The notes under the pieces were generated by a model. That model did not search any database. It had not been told where the DNA came from and was given only the letters and a program-made list of their open reading frames with translations. 50,627 nt of DNA from an uncultured Prochlorococcus sp. (GTDB lineage: Bacteria; Cyanobacteriota; Cyanobacteriia; PCC-6307; Cyanobiaceae): positions 1-50,627 of the forward strand of contig CABYNZ010000007.1 of the NCBI GenBank assembly GCA_902520485.1. The letters are read 5' to 3'. The first letter of the stretch is position 1. Every line of letters starts with the position of its first letter. Below are positions 8,087 through 17,635 of this stretch, in pieces. A program made the position numbers and the translations under genes.

Positions 8087-8806
8087 TTAAAGAATATTAT
8101 TGTGTCTCTTTGCAATAGCCGGATGCCGTAGGATGGAGTCCATAAGTCTTACTCCTCTTAGTTGGTTTATTAAAGGCATATGTCCATCAGGAGCATCTAA
8201 TGACCAGCAAAAAGATCCAGGATATCTAGTCCATAATCCCTCTTTTTTCCACCCTATTTTCGGCCACATTAATTCATATTTTTTCCCTACTGATTTTAAT
8301 ATCTTTGCTTGAATTGAAAATCCAAATCTACCAGTAGAATAAATAGTCCATAATCTATCTATTGTTTCTAGATCTTTTCCTGACATATTTTTAACTTCAC
8401 TGTAGAAAACATATCCACGTTTTTCAGCTAATTTTCCAGCTAATTTTCGTAAGTAGGAACTTGTTAATCTATCTGCATCTTCAAATTTTTGCTCAACTAA
8501 CATCAATTGCAAATCTTCATAACTAATATCAATATCTGAATATGTATTAAACCAATTATTGTATTTAGAGTTTTCAAAGAATTCTGGCTTAAATTTTTTT
8601 AAAACTTGCAATATCCAACCAGCAGCCCAGTCATCTCCCTCCCTATCAAACATATCAAACAGTGATGGTCCAAGATTAAAAATATTTTCGACTTCGGATT
8701 CTATTTGAGTTAATAAATTTATTCTTTTTCTTTGATTGGAATCTACAAATTTTTTTATAAGATCTAATGTAGCATTACTATAGTTATCCTGTTCTTTGTT
8801 ATTCAT
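8087..8806 (-). CDS. GUN4-domain protein
   Basis: A 239-aa protein whose C-terminal part (about residues 95-230) is a GUN4 domain: LMLVEQKFEDADRLT, RLWTIYSTGRFGFSIQ, and GWKKEGLWTRYPGSFCWS followed by APDGHMP. GUN4 binds protoporphyrin IX and Mg-protoporphyrin and stimulates Mg-chelatase, the committed step to chlorophyll. The N-terminal helical region of about 90 residues resembles the extension on cyanobacterial Gun4. It may be the genuine chelatase cofactor or a paralogue; the sequence alone does not separate these. It heads a possible two-gene unit with the RsbW-like kinase. Confidence 0.88.
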   Translation of the reverse strand: MNNKEQDNYSNATLDLIKKFVDSNQRKRINLLTQIESEVENIFNLGPSLFDMFDREGDDWAAGWILQVLKKFKPEFFENSKYNNWFNTYSDIDISYEDLQLMLVEQKFEDADRLTSSYLRKLAGKLAEKRGYVFYSEVKNMSGKDLETIDRLWTIYSTGRFGFSIQAKILKSVGKKYELMWPKIGWKKEGLWTRYPGSFCWSLDAPDGHMPLINQLRGVRLMDSILRHPAIAKRHNNIL

Positions 8807-8841
8807 TTTAAAAAATCAATCTAAAAAAATAAAAACTATCC

Positions 8842-9882
8842 ATGTATTTCAAAAGAAAAGAACTAGAGAAATTTAGATGTTTTAAAGGTCCACTTATAGA
8901 TGTTAGGAGCCCGAGTGAATATTATAAAGGACACATGCCTAATTCTATTAATATTCCACTATTTGATGATGATGAGAGATCTATAATTGGTACAATTTAC
9001 AAAAAAGAAGGTAGAAAAAAAGCAGTCATAGAGGGATTAAAATTTTTTGAAAAAAAAATGGAATTACTTCTTGATAATTTATTCAAGAGTATTGAGTCTC
9101 ATGCAACTATTCCTAATAAAAATAATGAATTATTTATCAGAATATATTGCTCTAGAGGAGGAATGCGTTCACAAAGTATTGGATGGTTATTAGATAAATT
9201 TAAATTAAATATAGTTACACTTAATGGCGGATATAAAATATATAGAAGATGGGTATTAGATAGTTTTTCAAATAAGTTGAATTTAGTAGTTATTGGCGGG
9301 AAAACAGGAACAGGAAAGACAAGATTATTATCATTACTTGATAAATATAAATATCAAACTATTGATCTTGAAGAATTTGCTTGTCATAGAGGAAGTACAT
9401 TTGGAGGTTTAGGAATGAAAAAACAACCTTCAAATGAACAATTTGAAAATATAATTGCAGAAAAATTAAATTCTTTTAAATGTTCTAATAATATTTTTGT
9501 AGAAGCTGAAAGTGCAAATATAGGTAAATGTAAAATTCCTCATGAATTCTTCAATCAGATGAAAAACTCTAGGAGGATTGAAATTATAAGGAGCGAATCT
9601 AACAGGTTAGATGAGTTAATAAATACTTATAGTGTATTTAAAAAAGAGGAACTCCAAGAATCAGTACTAAGGATAAAAAAAAGACTAGGACCGCAAAGAA
9701 CAAAAATAGCTCTTGAATCAATACATAATGAGAAATGGGACTTAGTTTGCAGATCAGTTTTGGATTATTACGATAAGTGTTATGAATATGAAAAGGTTGG
9801 CAAAACTAATATAACTTTAATAGATTTAACTGATAAAAAATATGATGAAAGTATCCTAGAGTTAATAAATAATGTTTTATAA
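8842..9882 (+). CDS. mnmH: tRNA 2-selenouridine synthase (rhodanese-P-loop fusion)
   Basis: An N-terminal rhodanese domain (about 1-140) with LIDVRSPSEYYKGHMPNSIN and the active-site Cys103 in YCSRGGMRS is followed by a P-loop domain (GGKTGTGKT, 152-160). This order and the 346-aa length match MnmH/SelU, which acts on the wobble 2-thiouridine of tRNA Lys, Glu and Gln, first geranylating it and then exchanging sulfur for selenium. No selD is in the window, so whether the selenium step occurs cannot be judged here. The start ATG is divergent from the GUN4-domain gene with 35 bases between. Confidence 0.9.
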   Translation: MYFKRKELEKFRCFKGPLIDVRSPSEYYKGHMPNSINIPLFDDDERSIIGTIYKKEGRKKAVIEGLKFFEKKMELLLDNLFKSIESHATIPNKNNELFIRIYCSRGGMRSQSIGWLLDKFKLNIVTLNGGYKIYRRWVLDSFSNKLNLVVIGGKTGTGKTRLLSLLDKYKYQTIDLEEFACHRGSTFGGLGMKKQPSNEQFENIIAEKLNSFKCSNNIFVEAESANIGKCKIPHEFFNQMKNSRRIEIIRSESNRLDELINTYSVFKKEELQESVLRIKKRLGPQRTKIALESIHNEKWDLVCRSVLDYYDKCYEYEKVGKTNITLIDLTDKKYDESILELINNVL

Positions 9883-9942
9883 AATAACTACAAACGAATA
9901 TGAAAAATATTTCCTAAGATAAAAAATTATCAACCGAATATT

Positions 9943-10296
9943 ATGACAACAAATAAAATTGCAAAAATACAATTTTATGAGGGAACTGATGAACCAGTAG
10001 TGCCTGAAATAAGACTGACTAGGAGCAAAGATGGTACCACCGGCCAAGCATTATTTTTGTTTGAAAAACCACAGGCATTATCTTCAATTACAGACGGCGA
10101 AATCACAGGTATGCGGATGATAGATTCCGAAGGTGAAATATTAACTAGAGAAGTTAAAGTAAAGTTTGTTGATGGAGAACCAATATTTTTAGAAGCAGTT
10201 TATATTTGGAAGAACTCACCAGACTTTGATAGATTTATGAGATTTGCAAATAGTTATGCCAAATCAAATGGATTAGGATATTCTGAAAAGAAGTAG
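9943..10296 (+). CDS. psb28: photosystem II assembly protein Psb28
   Basis: A 117-aa soluble protein with the Psb28 signature from start to end: [35 protein letters not shown], and [17 protein letters not shown] with the C-terminal [17 protein letters not shown]. Psb28 binds the cytoplasmic side of CP47 in PSII assembly intermediates and in repair. A TANNNT element (TAAGAT, 9915-9920) upstream could be its -10. The PerM-type transporter gene follows 13 bases later. Confidence 0.96.
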   Translation: MTTNKIAKIQFYEGTDEPVVPEIRLTRSKDGTTGQALFLFEKPQALSSITDGEITGMRMIDSEGEILTREVKVKFVDGEPIFLEAVYIWKNSPDFDRFMRFANSYAKSNGLGYSEKK

Positions 10297-10309
10297 AATA
10301 TTATGAAAA

Positions 10310-11353
10310 TTGAATAGTTCATCATATTTCAAGTTAGTAGTAATATTAATCACTTTATTAATAGTATGGACCTTAAGGGATTTTCTCCTACTAATAATTT
10401 GTTCTTTAGTAATTTCAAATATTGTATGTAATTTATCTAATCAAATCCAAAAAGGTTTAAAAATTCCTCGATTGATTGCTTTGTTTCTTGTCTTAGTCGT
10501 CATATCAGTAATAATATTTACTATTTTTATTCTTGTATTACCTCCGTTTATAAAAGAATTCAATGAAATTCTAGTTGACATTCCAAATGGTTTATCAAAA
10601 ATAAATATATTGATAAATACAAATCTGAACAAATTTAATAACTTATTTTATGGCGAACAATCAGAAAATGTTATAGACATATTCAGTATAATAAATAATG
10701 TAGTTACCATTCCAGATGTCTCAACTATTGCAAAAGCTATTCAAGAAAGTTTTAAAAATTTAATTAATATTGCAGGAAATCTAGGTTCAGGTCTTTTGAG
10801 ATTAATATTCGTATTAGCAGTGAGTTTGATGATTTCTATTGAACCAAAACAATATAAAGAAAATGTACTTCTATTAATACCAAAAAATTACCGTAATAAA
10901 TTTAGAAATATTCTGGAAAAATGCAATATTGCATTAGCAAATTGGACCTTTTCTATGGTCATAAGCTCATTATCAGTAGGTTTATTATCATTAATAGTTT
11001 TATCTATATTTGATGTCAAATACGTTGTCTCAAATGCCTTAATAGCAATGGTTCTTAATATAATTCCGAATATAGGTCCAGTTATTAGTGGTATATTTCC
11101 AATCTCAATTGCACTACTAGATAATTTTTGGAAACCACTGGCAGTTTTAGGATCATATGTAATCATTCAAAATATTGAAAGCTATATAATAATGCCATCT
11201 ATAATGAAGAAAAAAGCAAACCTACTTCCTGGTTTGACATTAATATCACAATTTGGATTTACTTTCATTTTTGGTCCATTAGGCTTAATACTATCTCTTC
11301 CATTAGCTGTAGTAATACAGGTTTTAATCAAAGAATCATTTAAAGATATTTAA
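10310..11353 (+). CDS. AI-2E/PerM family membrane transporter
   Basis: A 347-aa polytopic protein with about seven to eight hydrophobic segments and the family pattern: two N-terminal helices, a polar loop (about 85-140), then the core with LNIIPNIGPVISGIFPISIA and the C-terminal GPLGLILSLPLAVVIQVLIKE. Family members are called AI-2 exporters or PerM permeases, and in a few cases act as ion antiporters; the substrate here is unknown. The start is TTG at 10310, since no ATG is available before the first helix. It ends 3 bases before the convergent 60-aa gene. Confidence 0.88.
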   Translation: MNSSSYFKLVVILITLLIVWTLRDFLLLIICSLVISNIVCNLSNQIQKGLKIPRLIALFLVLVVISVIIFTIFILVLPPFIKEFNEILVDIPNGLSKINILINTNLNKFNNLFYGEQSENVIDIFSIINNVVTIPDVSTIAKAIQESFKNLINIAGNLGSGLLRLIFVLAVSLMISIEPKQYKENVLLLIPKNYRNKFRNILEKCNIALANWTFSMVISSLSVGLLSLIVLSIFDVKYVVSNALIAMVLNIIPNIGPVISGIFPISIALLDNFWKPLAVLGSYVIIQNIESYIIMPSIMKKKANLLPGLTLISQFGFTFIFGPLGLILSLPLAVVIQVLIKESFKDI

Positions 11354-11356
11354 AAA

Positions 11357-11539
11357 CTACTTAATTAATTTTTTATATAAATATGGGTATGAAAAAAGTA
11401 TAAACATAGCTAAGGGATGTTTACCTATAGCAAAATATAGAGAACTAAAAGTAAAATGATCAAATAATATTCTTAGCTCAGTAGAAAGATCTATTAAAAC
11501 TAAAGAAAATAAAATAATCAAATAGTAATTCAATTTCAT
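11357..11539 (-). CDS. small membrane protein downstream of secF, 60 aa
   Basis: A 60-codon ATG-started frame with two hydrophobic segments (about 4-18 and 30-54) separated by LSTELRILFDHFTFSSL, and the motif GKHPLAM in the second half. It is the last gene of the minus-strand pdhB-secD-secF run, 18 bases after the secF stop. I recall similar short proteins with a DHFT...HPLA pattern in other cyanobacteria, but know no function. Confidence 0.7.
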   Translation of the reverse strand: MKLNYYLIILFSLVLIDLSTELRILFDHFTFSSLYFAIGKHPLAMFILFSYPYLYKKLIK

Positions 11540-11557
11540 AAAATGAGAAGCTTAAGC

Positions 11558-12472
11558 TCAGTCTTTAAGCAACAAAGATGGAGCCAATAAAATACTTGAA
11601 TAACTTCCAACAATAATTCCTAATGATAATGCCAAAGAAAACCAAAACAGCGAGTAAGATCCAAACAAAATTATGCTTAATAAAGGGATAAGGGTTGTAA
11701 TACTTGTAAAAGTTGTTCTCCTAAATGATTCGTTTACTGATAATTGAATAGTTTCGTTATAGCCTTCTTCCTTTAATTTTAAATTCTCACGAATTCTATC
11801 AAATATAACAACAGTATCATTTACAGAATAACCAGCAATAGTTAACAAGGACACCGCAAATAAACTATTTACCTCGACAGATAATATAATTCCTAACCAG
11901 GAAAATATACCGAAAACAATTAATAAATCATGGAATAAAGCTAATAATGCAAATAATGCATATTTTTTATCAAACCTAATAGTTATATATAAAGATATTG
12001 CAAATAAAGAAACCAACAATGAAGTAACACAATTGGTAAGTAATCTTTTCCCAAGCTTTGGACCTATTAATCTTGAATCCTTACTCTCATAATTTAGAGG
12101 TCCAATAATATTATCAAGATTAGTAATTAGATTATTTGATTCTTCGATACTCAAATAAGGTGTTCTTATTGAAATTAATTTATTATTATTTTGGAATTGT
12201 AATTTAATATTATTTATAAAGTTTTTATTACTAGAGATCTCTCTTAAATTTTCTAAAACTGAATCAGGGGAAAGATTAGAACATTCTTCTTCACAAACTC
12301 TATCTATTCTTAGTTCATTTCCTCCAACAAAATCCATCCCTAAATTTATAGGTTTCTTATAAGAAGTATTAAAAGTTGAATATAAAATTCCTATAAGACT
12401 TAACAAAATAAGAAAAGTTGAAAAACTTATTATCTTTCTTTTATTTTTTATTAGTTCAAGATTGTATTTCAT
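11558..12472 (-). CDS. secF: protein translocase subunit SecF
   Basis: A 304-aa RND-like membrane protein with six predicted spans: the first at about 15-33, a periplasmic/lumenal loop starting with NLGMDFVGGNELRID, then five helices. Diagnostic segments are SVNDTVVIFDRIRENLKL and the C-terminal SLALSLGIIVGSYSSI. With SecD it uses the proton gradient to pull preproteins through SecYEG. It lies 20 bases after secD in the same run. Confidence 0.96.
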   Translation of the reverse strand: MKYNLELIKNKRKIISFSTFLILLSLIGILYSTFNTSYKKPINLGMDFVGGNELRIDRVCEEECSNLSPDSVLENLREISSNKNFINNIKLQFQNNNKLISIRTPYLSIEESNNLITNLDNIIGPLNYESKDSRLIGPKLGKRLLTNCVTSLLVSLFAISLYITIRFDKKYALFALLALFHDLLIVFGIFSWLGIILSVEVNSLFAVSLLTIAGYSVNDTVVIFDRIRENLKLKEEGYNETIQLSVNESFRRTTFTSITTLIPLLSIILFGSYSLFWFSLALSLGIIVGSYSSILLAPSLLLKD

Positions 12473-12492
12473 GGGAATTTAGAAACAAAAAT

Positions 12493-13962
12493 TTAATTTG
12501 AAAAATTATTCTTGGGTAGATAGAGATTTTTTTGTCTTAAAGATTGATATGTTGTAAAAAATCGCAAAATAGTTTTAGAACAATTTAATGATGTAAACAA
12601 GCTTATTAGAACTCCAATACCTAATGTTGCCGCAAAACCTTTAACAAAATTTGTTCCTAATAAAAACAATACAAAACAACTTAGAAGAGTTGTAATATGA
12701 CCATCAACTATAGATGAATTAGCTCTTTGAAAACCGCTATCAATAGATCTTGTAAGAGTATTGCCCTCATATAATTCTTCTCTAATTCTCTCAAATATTA
12801 GAATATTTGCATCAACAGCCATACCAATACTAAGTATAAGCCCAGATATTCCAGGTAAAGTCAAAGTTACAGGAATTAAAGAATATAGGGCTAAGTTAAA
12901 AAAACCATAAAGTACTAGAGATAGAACTGAAACGAAACCTAGAATTCTATAATTAAAAATCATAAATATACCAACAAAAATTAATCCACTAATAGCGGCA
13001 TAAAGACTTTTTAAAATATTTTTGGATCCCAATAGAGCCCCTATAGTGTTAGTTTCTACTATTTCAATTGGCAATGGCAATGAGCCTCCTTTAAGTTGAA
13101 CTTCTAATTCTCTAGCATTTTCAGCACTAAAATTACCGCTTATTGTTGCCGATCCACCTGTAATACCTGTACTAGCAAACTGGTTGCCAACACTAGCTTC
13201 ACTTATAGATTCGCCATCAAGAATAATTGCCAATAGTTGATTAGTGCCAGCAATTGACTTTGTAATTTCTGCAAACTTTTCACCTCCTGAATTACTAAAA
13301 GTTAATAAAACTTCCCAATTATTATTTGTTTGTTCTTGTCTCCTTCCTGCGTTAATAAGATCCTTACCAGTTAAATCTGTTTTAATAAATAAATTTGTAA
13401 TTTCTTTATCAACATATTTTTTGATTTCAATTAACCTCCCATATATATCATTACTAGTTGATGAGTAATTCAATTCTTTCTCTATATCTTTAAGATCATC
13501 TTGAATAACTTTGAAGAAATTATCATTATTTTGATTTTTTTCTTCAAAGGAATATTGTTCAATTAATTCTTTAATACTCAATCTTTGTAGTTGCAGGGTT
13601 TTTAAATCTGTAGATGTTCCTTCTTTTTGGGTTCTAAATTCTAATAAAGCAGTCTTACCTAATACCCTTGAAGCAACTAATGGATTTTGTTCGCCTGGTA
13701 ATTCTAAAATCAATTGATCTCCACCGAGGGTTTGTAAATTAGACTCAGAAACTCCTAAACTGTTAACGCGCTTATCAATAACCGAATTAACTGCTTCAAG
13801 TTCATCCCTTGTTACCTTCCCTTCCTCTTTAATAATTTGTAGTGTAAGTTGAGAACCCCCTTGTAAATCCAATCCCAACTGTAAGGGATAATTTATTAAT
13901 AGATAAACAGATAAAGTAAGTAGAAATATAATAAAAAAAAGCCAACCCTGCCTTCTTTTCAT
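12493..13962 (-). CDS. secD: protein translocase subunit SecD
   Basis: A 489-aa partner of SecF. It has an N-terminal span, then LGLDLQGGSQLTLQI, the P1 head domain, LPLPIEIVETNTIGALLG, and five C-terminal spans containing GMAVDANILIFERIREEL. Between about residues 120 and 180 is a polar, Asn/Lys-rich stretch that is not strongly conserved. The start ATG is 3 bases downstream of the pdhB stop, so the two are co-transcribed and perhaps translationally coupled. Confidence 0.97.
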   Translation of the reverse strand: MKRRQGWLFFIIFLLTLSVYLLINYPLQLGLDLQGGSQLTLQIIKEEGKVTRDELEAVNSVIDKRVNSLGVSESNLQTLGGDQLILELPGEQNPLVASRVLGKTALLEFRTQKEGTSTDLKTLQLQRLSIKELIEQYSFEEKNQNNDNFFKVIQDDLKDIEKELNYSSTSNDIYGRLIEIKKYVDKEITNLFIKTDLTGKDLINAGRRQEQTNNNWEVLLTFSNSGGEKFAEITKSIAGTNQLLAIILDGESISEASVGNQFASTGITGGSATISGNFSAENARELEVQLKGGSLPLPIEIVETNTIGALLGSKNILKSLYAAISGLIFVGIFMIFNYRILGFVSVLSLVLYGFFNLALYSLIPVTLTLPGISGLILSIGMAVDANILIFERIREELYEGNTLTRSIDSGFQRANSSIVDGHITTLLSCFVLFLLGTNFVKGFAATLGIGVLISLFTSLNCSKTILRFFTTYQSLRQKNLYLPKNNFSN

Positions 13963-13965
13963 TTT

Positions 13966-14949
13966 CTATATACTCCCACTAATTAAATGTTCAACTTTTT
14001 CAACTATTTGATGTGGTTGGATTATTGTCAAATTCTCAAGATTTCCATTATATGGAGTTGGAATATCCTGGCTAGATAATCTAATTGGTCGGGCATCAAG
14101 ATCATCAAAACACTCTTCTGTTATCAAGGCAATTAATTCTGCACCAATACCTCCAGTCTTCATACATTCTTCAACAATAATTACTTTATTTGTTTTTCTT
14201 ATTGATTTTGAGATGGTTTCCATATCAAATGGTTTTAAACTTATTAAATCTATTAACTCAACATCAATACCTTTTTTTTCTAATTCTTCAACAGCTTTAA
14301 GGCAGTGATGTCTCATTCTTGAATAAGTCAATAAAGTAATATCACGCCCTTCTTTAACAACGTCAGCCTGATCTAAAGCGCAAGTATAATCACCCTCAGG
14401 TAGTTCTTCAGACAAATTGTATAGAAGAACATGTTCGAAAAATAGAACCGGATTATCATCTCTTATTGCTGCTTTCATTAAACCTTTAGCATTTGTGGGC
14501 GTACTACATGCCACAATTTTTATGCCAGGAACTGCATGAAAATATGCTTCAAGTCTTTGACTATGCTCAGCACCAAGTTGACGACCAACTCCACCAGGTC
14601 CTCTAACTACTGCTGGTATTTTATAATTTCCGCCACTTGTATATCTAAGCATACCCATATTGTTTGATATCTGATTAAATGCTAGAAGCAAAAAACCCAT
14701 ATTCATTCCCTCTACTATTGGCCTTAAGCCAGTCATTGCTGCGCCCACAGCCATACCCGTAAAACTATTCTCTGCAATTGGAGTATCTAAGACTCTTAAC
14801 TCTCCATATTTTTCATATAAATCCTTAGTTACCTTATAAGATCCTCCATATTGACCAACATCTTCCCCCATTACGCAAACATTTACATCATTTGCCATTT
14901 CCTCATCAATTGCCTCTTTCAAAGCATTAAATAATAATGTTCCAGCCAC
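13966..14949 (-). CDS. pdhB: pyruvate dehydrogenase E1 component beta subunit
   Basis: A 327-aa beta subunit of the alpha2beta2 E1 enzyme that decarboxylates pyruvate with thiamine diphosphate. Landmarks are [48 protein letters not shown] and the C-terminal [16 protein letters not shown], all typical of E1-beta/transketolase-like proteins. The alpha subunit gene is not in the window, as is usual for cyanobacteria with dispersed pdh genes. It heads a pdhB-secD-secF unit and is preceded on the same strand by a 31-aa ORF. Confidence 0.96.
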   Translation of the reverse strand: MAGTLLFNALKEAIDEEMANDVNVCVMGEDVGQYGGSYKVTKDLYEKYGELRVLDTPIAENSFTGMAVGAAMTGLRPIVEGMNMGFLLLAFNQISNNMGMLRYTSGGNYKIPAVVRGPGGVGRQLGAEHSQRLEAYFHAVPGIKIVACSTPTNAKGLMKAAIRDDNPVLFFEHVLLYNLSEELPEGDYTCALDQADVVKEGRDITLLTYSRMRHHCLKAVEELEKKGIDVELIDLISLKPFDMETISKSIRKTNKVIIVEECMKTGGIGAELIALITEECFDDLDARPIRLSSQDIPTPYNGNLENLTIIQPHQIVEKVEHLISGSI

Positions 14950-14998
14950 AATTAATTTCCTAATTAATCACATATATAATCCTACCACTTTGAATAAT

Positions 14999-15094
14999 TC
15001 AACCTCCTTCAGCGAAGGTTATGAGTAGTAATATTGATAAAATCATTCCTGGCGAAAGCAAAAGGACTAAAAGCCCTAAGTCATGTAAAGACAT
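14999..15094 (-). CDS. 31-aa putative single-span membrane peptide
   Basis: A short ATG frame, starting MSLHDLGLLVLLL, continuing SPGMILSILLLI and ending TFAEGG. It has the shape of a one-helix subunit, hydrophobic from about residue 6 to 25 with short polar ends, like the small photosystem or NDH subunits, but it matches none that I know (I compared with PsbI, PsbM, PsbT, Psb30, PetG, PetN and PsaM from memory). It lies between the DUF3082-like gene and pdhB, same strand, 49 bases before the pdhB start. Support is intact frame, composition and position only; the upstream ribosome-binding signal is weak. Confidence 0.5.
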   Translation of the reverse strand: MSLHDLGLLVLLLSPGMILSILLLITFAEGG

Positions 15095-15128
15095 TCAAAG
15101 AAAGTGTTTTCTTAATAATATTGTCAAT

Positions 15129-15431
15129 TCAACTTTTCTTCACAATAAAACTGCGAATAAATACAATAAAAAGTCCTATACCTATAAAAGCAAAAGAGAA
15201 AGTTAGCAAAAAAGATAATCCAATTATTAATGTATTAATACTAGAGGAAATATTTTGGACTATTTCAGAAGAATTAGATGGTTTATGTACTGAAAAATAA
15301 ATTGCAATTTTATTACTTAAAAAATAAAAAAATATAAATAATATAAAACTTGTTAATGATCCAATAATAAAATTTAAAGGTCCTTTTTCGGGAATATTTT
15401 TTTCAATATTCTTATTACTATTATCAGCCAC
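15129..15431 (-). CDS. two-span membrane protein, DUF3082-like
   Basis: A 100-aa protein with a polar N-terminus (MADNSNKNIEKNIPEKGP) and two hydrophobic helices (about 20-43 and 66-94) separated by a short polar loop ending SSEIVQNISSSINTLI. This matches what I remember of the cyanobacterial DUF3082 family. It follows ispE by 23 bases on the same strand. Function unknown. Frames on the opposite strand at 15021-15300 are shadows. Confidence 0.8.
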   Translation of the reverse strand: MADNSNKNIEKNIPEKGPLNFIIGSLTSFILFIFFYFLSNKIAIYFSVHKPSNSSEIVQNISSSINTLIIGLSFLLTFSFAFIGIGLFIVFIRSFIVKKS

Positions 15432-15454
15432 AATAGATTGTTATGTAAAAAAAT

Positions 15455-16390
15455 TTAAATGAATGTTATTCCCTTTTCAAGGAAAGTGCAAACCCATGAG
15501 TCATAGCCTTTATCTTTAAATAATTTAGAATTTGCAGTAAATTCTTTTTTAGCAGTCTCAACATCTTTAAATAGTGCAAAGCATGTAGGGCCTGATCCAC
15601 TCATTGAAAATGTGAGACAATTTTCTAATTTAGAAAGTAAATATAATGCCTGCTTTACAGAATCATTTTCATTTTCAACAACTAACTGCAAATCATTTTT
15701 AATAGATAAATGTTGATTATCAAAATTTAAGTTATTTAAACCATTATCTCTTAAATTTTTTCTTATATTCTCAATCATTTCTCTATCAGTAAGATATTGA
15801 TCACAAAATCTATTACTATATTTTTTATAAGTTTCAGCAGTTGATACTGATACATTCGGATTTTTTAAAAGAATTGCTCCATATTCAAGGGTTGAATCTA
15901 ATTTCTCCAAAATTTCGCCTCTTCCAAAACATAATTGAATACCACCATTTATAAAAAAGGGAATATCAGATCCTAAAGTTGATGCTAATGAACATAAAGT
16001 TTCTTGATCTAATTTTAAATCCCATAAATTATTAAGACCAATTAATGTTGCCGCTGCGTTACTAGATCCACCAGCTAATCCTGCGCCAATTGGGATATTT
16101 TTTCTTAAAAATATATTCGCACCGTAATCTGTATTTGATTTTTTCCTTAATAGATTTGCCGATTTAACAATTAAGTTATCATCAGATAGGCTTAAATCAT
16201 TAAAATCAGACTCAAGTTTAATTAAACCTTCATTATTAATTTCAAATTCTAAATAATCAGCAAGATCGATATTTTGCATAATCATTGCTAGCTCATGAAA
16301 TCCATCCTTTCTTTTACCAATAACTTCAAGGTGCAAATTTATTTTGGCAGGAGATTTTATATTAATTTTCTTTTTAGCTAAATCTTGCAT
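15455..16390 (-). CDS. ispE: 4-diphosphocytidyl-2-C-methyl-D-erythritol kinase
   Basis: A GHMP kinase (311 aa) that phosphorylates CDP-ME in the MEP isoprenoid pathway, which feeds carotenoids, phytol and quinones. The N-terminal SPAKINLHLEVIGKRKDGFHE carries the catalytic lysine (K16), the glycine-rich ATP loop is PIGAGLAGGSSNAAATL (about 100-116), and LGSDIPFFINGG holds the catalytic aspartate. It lies 12 bases after rsmA, an arrangement common in bacteria. Confidence 0.96.
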   Translation of the reverse strand: MQDLAKKKINIKSPAKINLHLEVIGKRKDGFHELAMIMQNIDLADYLEFEINNEGLIKLESDFNDLSLSDDNLIVKSANLLRKKSNTDYGANIFLRKNIPIGAGLAGGSSNAAATLIGLNNLWDLKLDQETLCSLASTLGSDIPFFINGGIQLCFGRGEILEKLDSTLEYGAILLKNPNVSVSTAETYKKYSNRFCDQYLTDREMIENIRKNLRDNGLNNLNFDNQHLSIKNDLQLVVENENDSVKQALYLLSKLENCLTFSMSGSGPTCFALFKDVETAKKEFTANSKLFKDKGYDSWVCTFLEKGITFI

Positions 16391-16402
16391 ATACTTAATT
16401 TT

Positions 16403-17227
16403 TTATTTTTTAATTTTAATACAATTTTCTGCAAGCTTAATCCATTGATCAATTGAAATATCTTGTGGTCTTAAATTAAAACAAACTTTTGAAGATTCAG
16501 ATAATTCATTTATCTCTTCATTTGATAGTATTGAATTTAGTGTATTTCTAAGCATTTTTCTTCTTGAATTAAATGAAATTCGAAGAAGTTTATCTATATA
16601 TTTTTCTAGACTAATATCTAATCTTAAATCATTTTTAATTGGTTCGAAAACTACTAAAGATGAAAAAACTTTTGGAGGCGGACTAAATGATGAAGGCGGC
16701 ACATCACATATTCTTTTTATTTTTGATAAGAGTTGCATTCTTATACTAAGCGCACCAGCATTAGGACTACCTTCTTTTGACAAAATCCTATCTACAACGT
16801 CTTTCTGCATTAAAAATATTATTTTTTCGTAATTATAGTTTCTTATAATGCCCAATCGACCTATGAAAATATCCAATATTGGGCCAGTTATATTGTAAGG
16901 AATATTTGCAATCACTTTTGTAATCTTCTTATTAATCGAATCTAAATTTACAGAAAGAATATCTCCCTGCTGCAGTGAAAACTTATCATTATTATTGAAT
17001 TTTTCATTTAATAAATTTATTAAATCTTTATCTAATTCAATTGCATGTAATTTTTTAATTTCTGAATCTAACAACTTAGATGTTAAAGCTCCTTTCCCAG
17101 GACCAATTTCTAAAATAAAGTCATTTTCATTAAGAACAGCAATTTTTTTAATTTTTTCTAATATTTTTTTGTTTACCAACCAGTGTTGTCCAAATCTTTT
17201 TTTTTGATGATAGTTTTTAGAATTCAT
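16403..17227 (-). CDS. rsmA: 16S rRNA dimethyladenosine transferase (KsgA)
   Basis: A 274-aa enzyme that dimethylates A1518 and A1519 of 16S rRNA. It starts with the family signature [18 protein letters not shown], has SAM motif [17 protein letters not shown], the catalytic [10 protein letters not shown], and the C-terminal [12 protein letters not shown]. It is the first gene of the minus-strand run leading to ispE, the DUF3082-like gene, pdhB and secDF. It is divergent from the Asn/Lys-rich gene at 17284, with 56 bases between. Confidence 0.97.
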   Translation of the reverse strand: MNSKNYHQKKRFGQHWLVNKKILEKIKKIAVLNENDFILEIGPGKGALTSKLLDSEIKKLHAIELDKDLINLLNEKFNNNDKFSLQQGDILSVNLDSINKKITKVIANIPYNITGPILDIFIGRLGIIRNYNYEKIIFLMQKDVVDRILSKEGSPNAGALSIRMQLLSKIKRICDVPPSSFSPPPKVFSSLVVFEPIKNDLRLDISLEKYIDKLLRISFNSRRKMLRNTLNSILSNEEINELSESSKVCFNLRPQDISIDQWIKLAENCIKIKK

Positions 17228-17283
17228 CTAAAATATAAATAATATGTTTAAATTAAATATGAATTTATTTAATCATTTATATC

Positions 17284-17616
17284 ATGAGCTTATCAAAAAA
17301 AAATTTAGATAAACTCAATAAATTTAAAAAAAAGAAAAATTTAAATAACGAAAGTAAAAATATAAATAATTACATAAATATAACTAATAATGATAATTTA
17401 ATCACCAATCCACTTAATTCAGAAGATCCCAATAAAATTTTTTATTCGTTAATTGACAATTCAGAATCTTTAGAAGAGACTTCTAACGTTAATAATTCAC
17501 TAAGAAAAAGTGAGATTAATCAAATTAATATGAATTCTAAAAAAGATAATTTTTCCAAGAAATTAACAACCGAAGAGGAACTATATGATGAATTTAATTA
17601 TCTTCTTGATGAATAA
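17284..17616 (+). CDS. Asn/Lys-rich low-complexity protein, 110 aa
   Basis: An ATG-started frame whose product is dominated by Asn, Lys, Ser and Glu, with no hydrophobic segment. Only the C-terminus (TTEEELYDEFNYLLDE) looks constrained. It lies 19 bases before rlmH on the same strand, so it probably shares the transcript. The rest looks intrinsically disordered and driven by AT-rich codons. I recognise no family. Confidence 0.6.
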   Translation: MSLSKKNLDKLNKFKKKKNLNNESKNINNYINITNNDNLITNPLNSEDPNKIFYSLIDNSESLEETSNVNNSLRKSEINQINMNSKKDNFSKKLTTEEELYDEFNYLLDE

Positions 17617-17635
17617 TTAGTTTAGATATTTACTT

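Noticed and set aside
15001..15020. CCTTC-AGC-GAAGG hairpin as a terminator or RNA element
   Set aside because: No T-tract on either strand, and the bases are explained as the end of the 31-aa coding frame.
15021..15300. Two plus-strand frames of 61 and 88 codons
   Set aside because: They are antisense to the DUF3082-like gene and the 31-aa peptide, and their products have no coherent domain.
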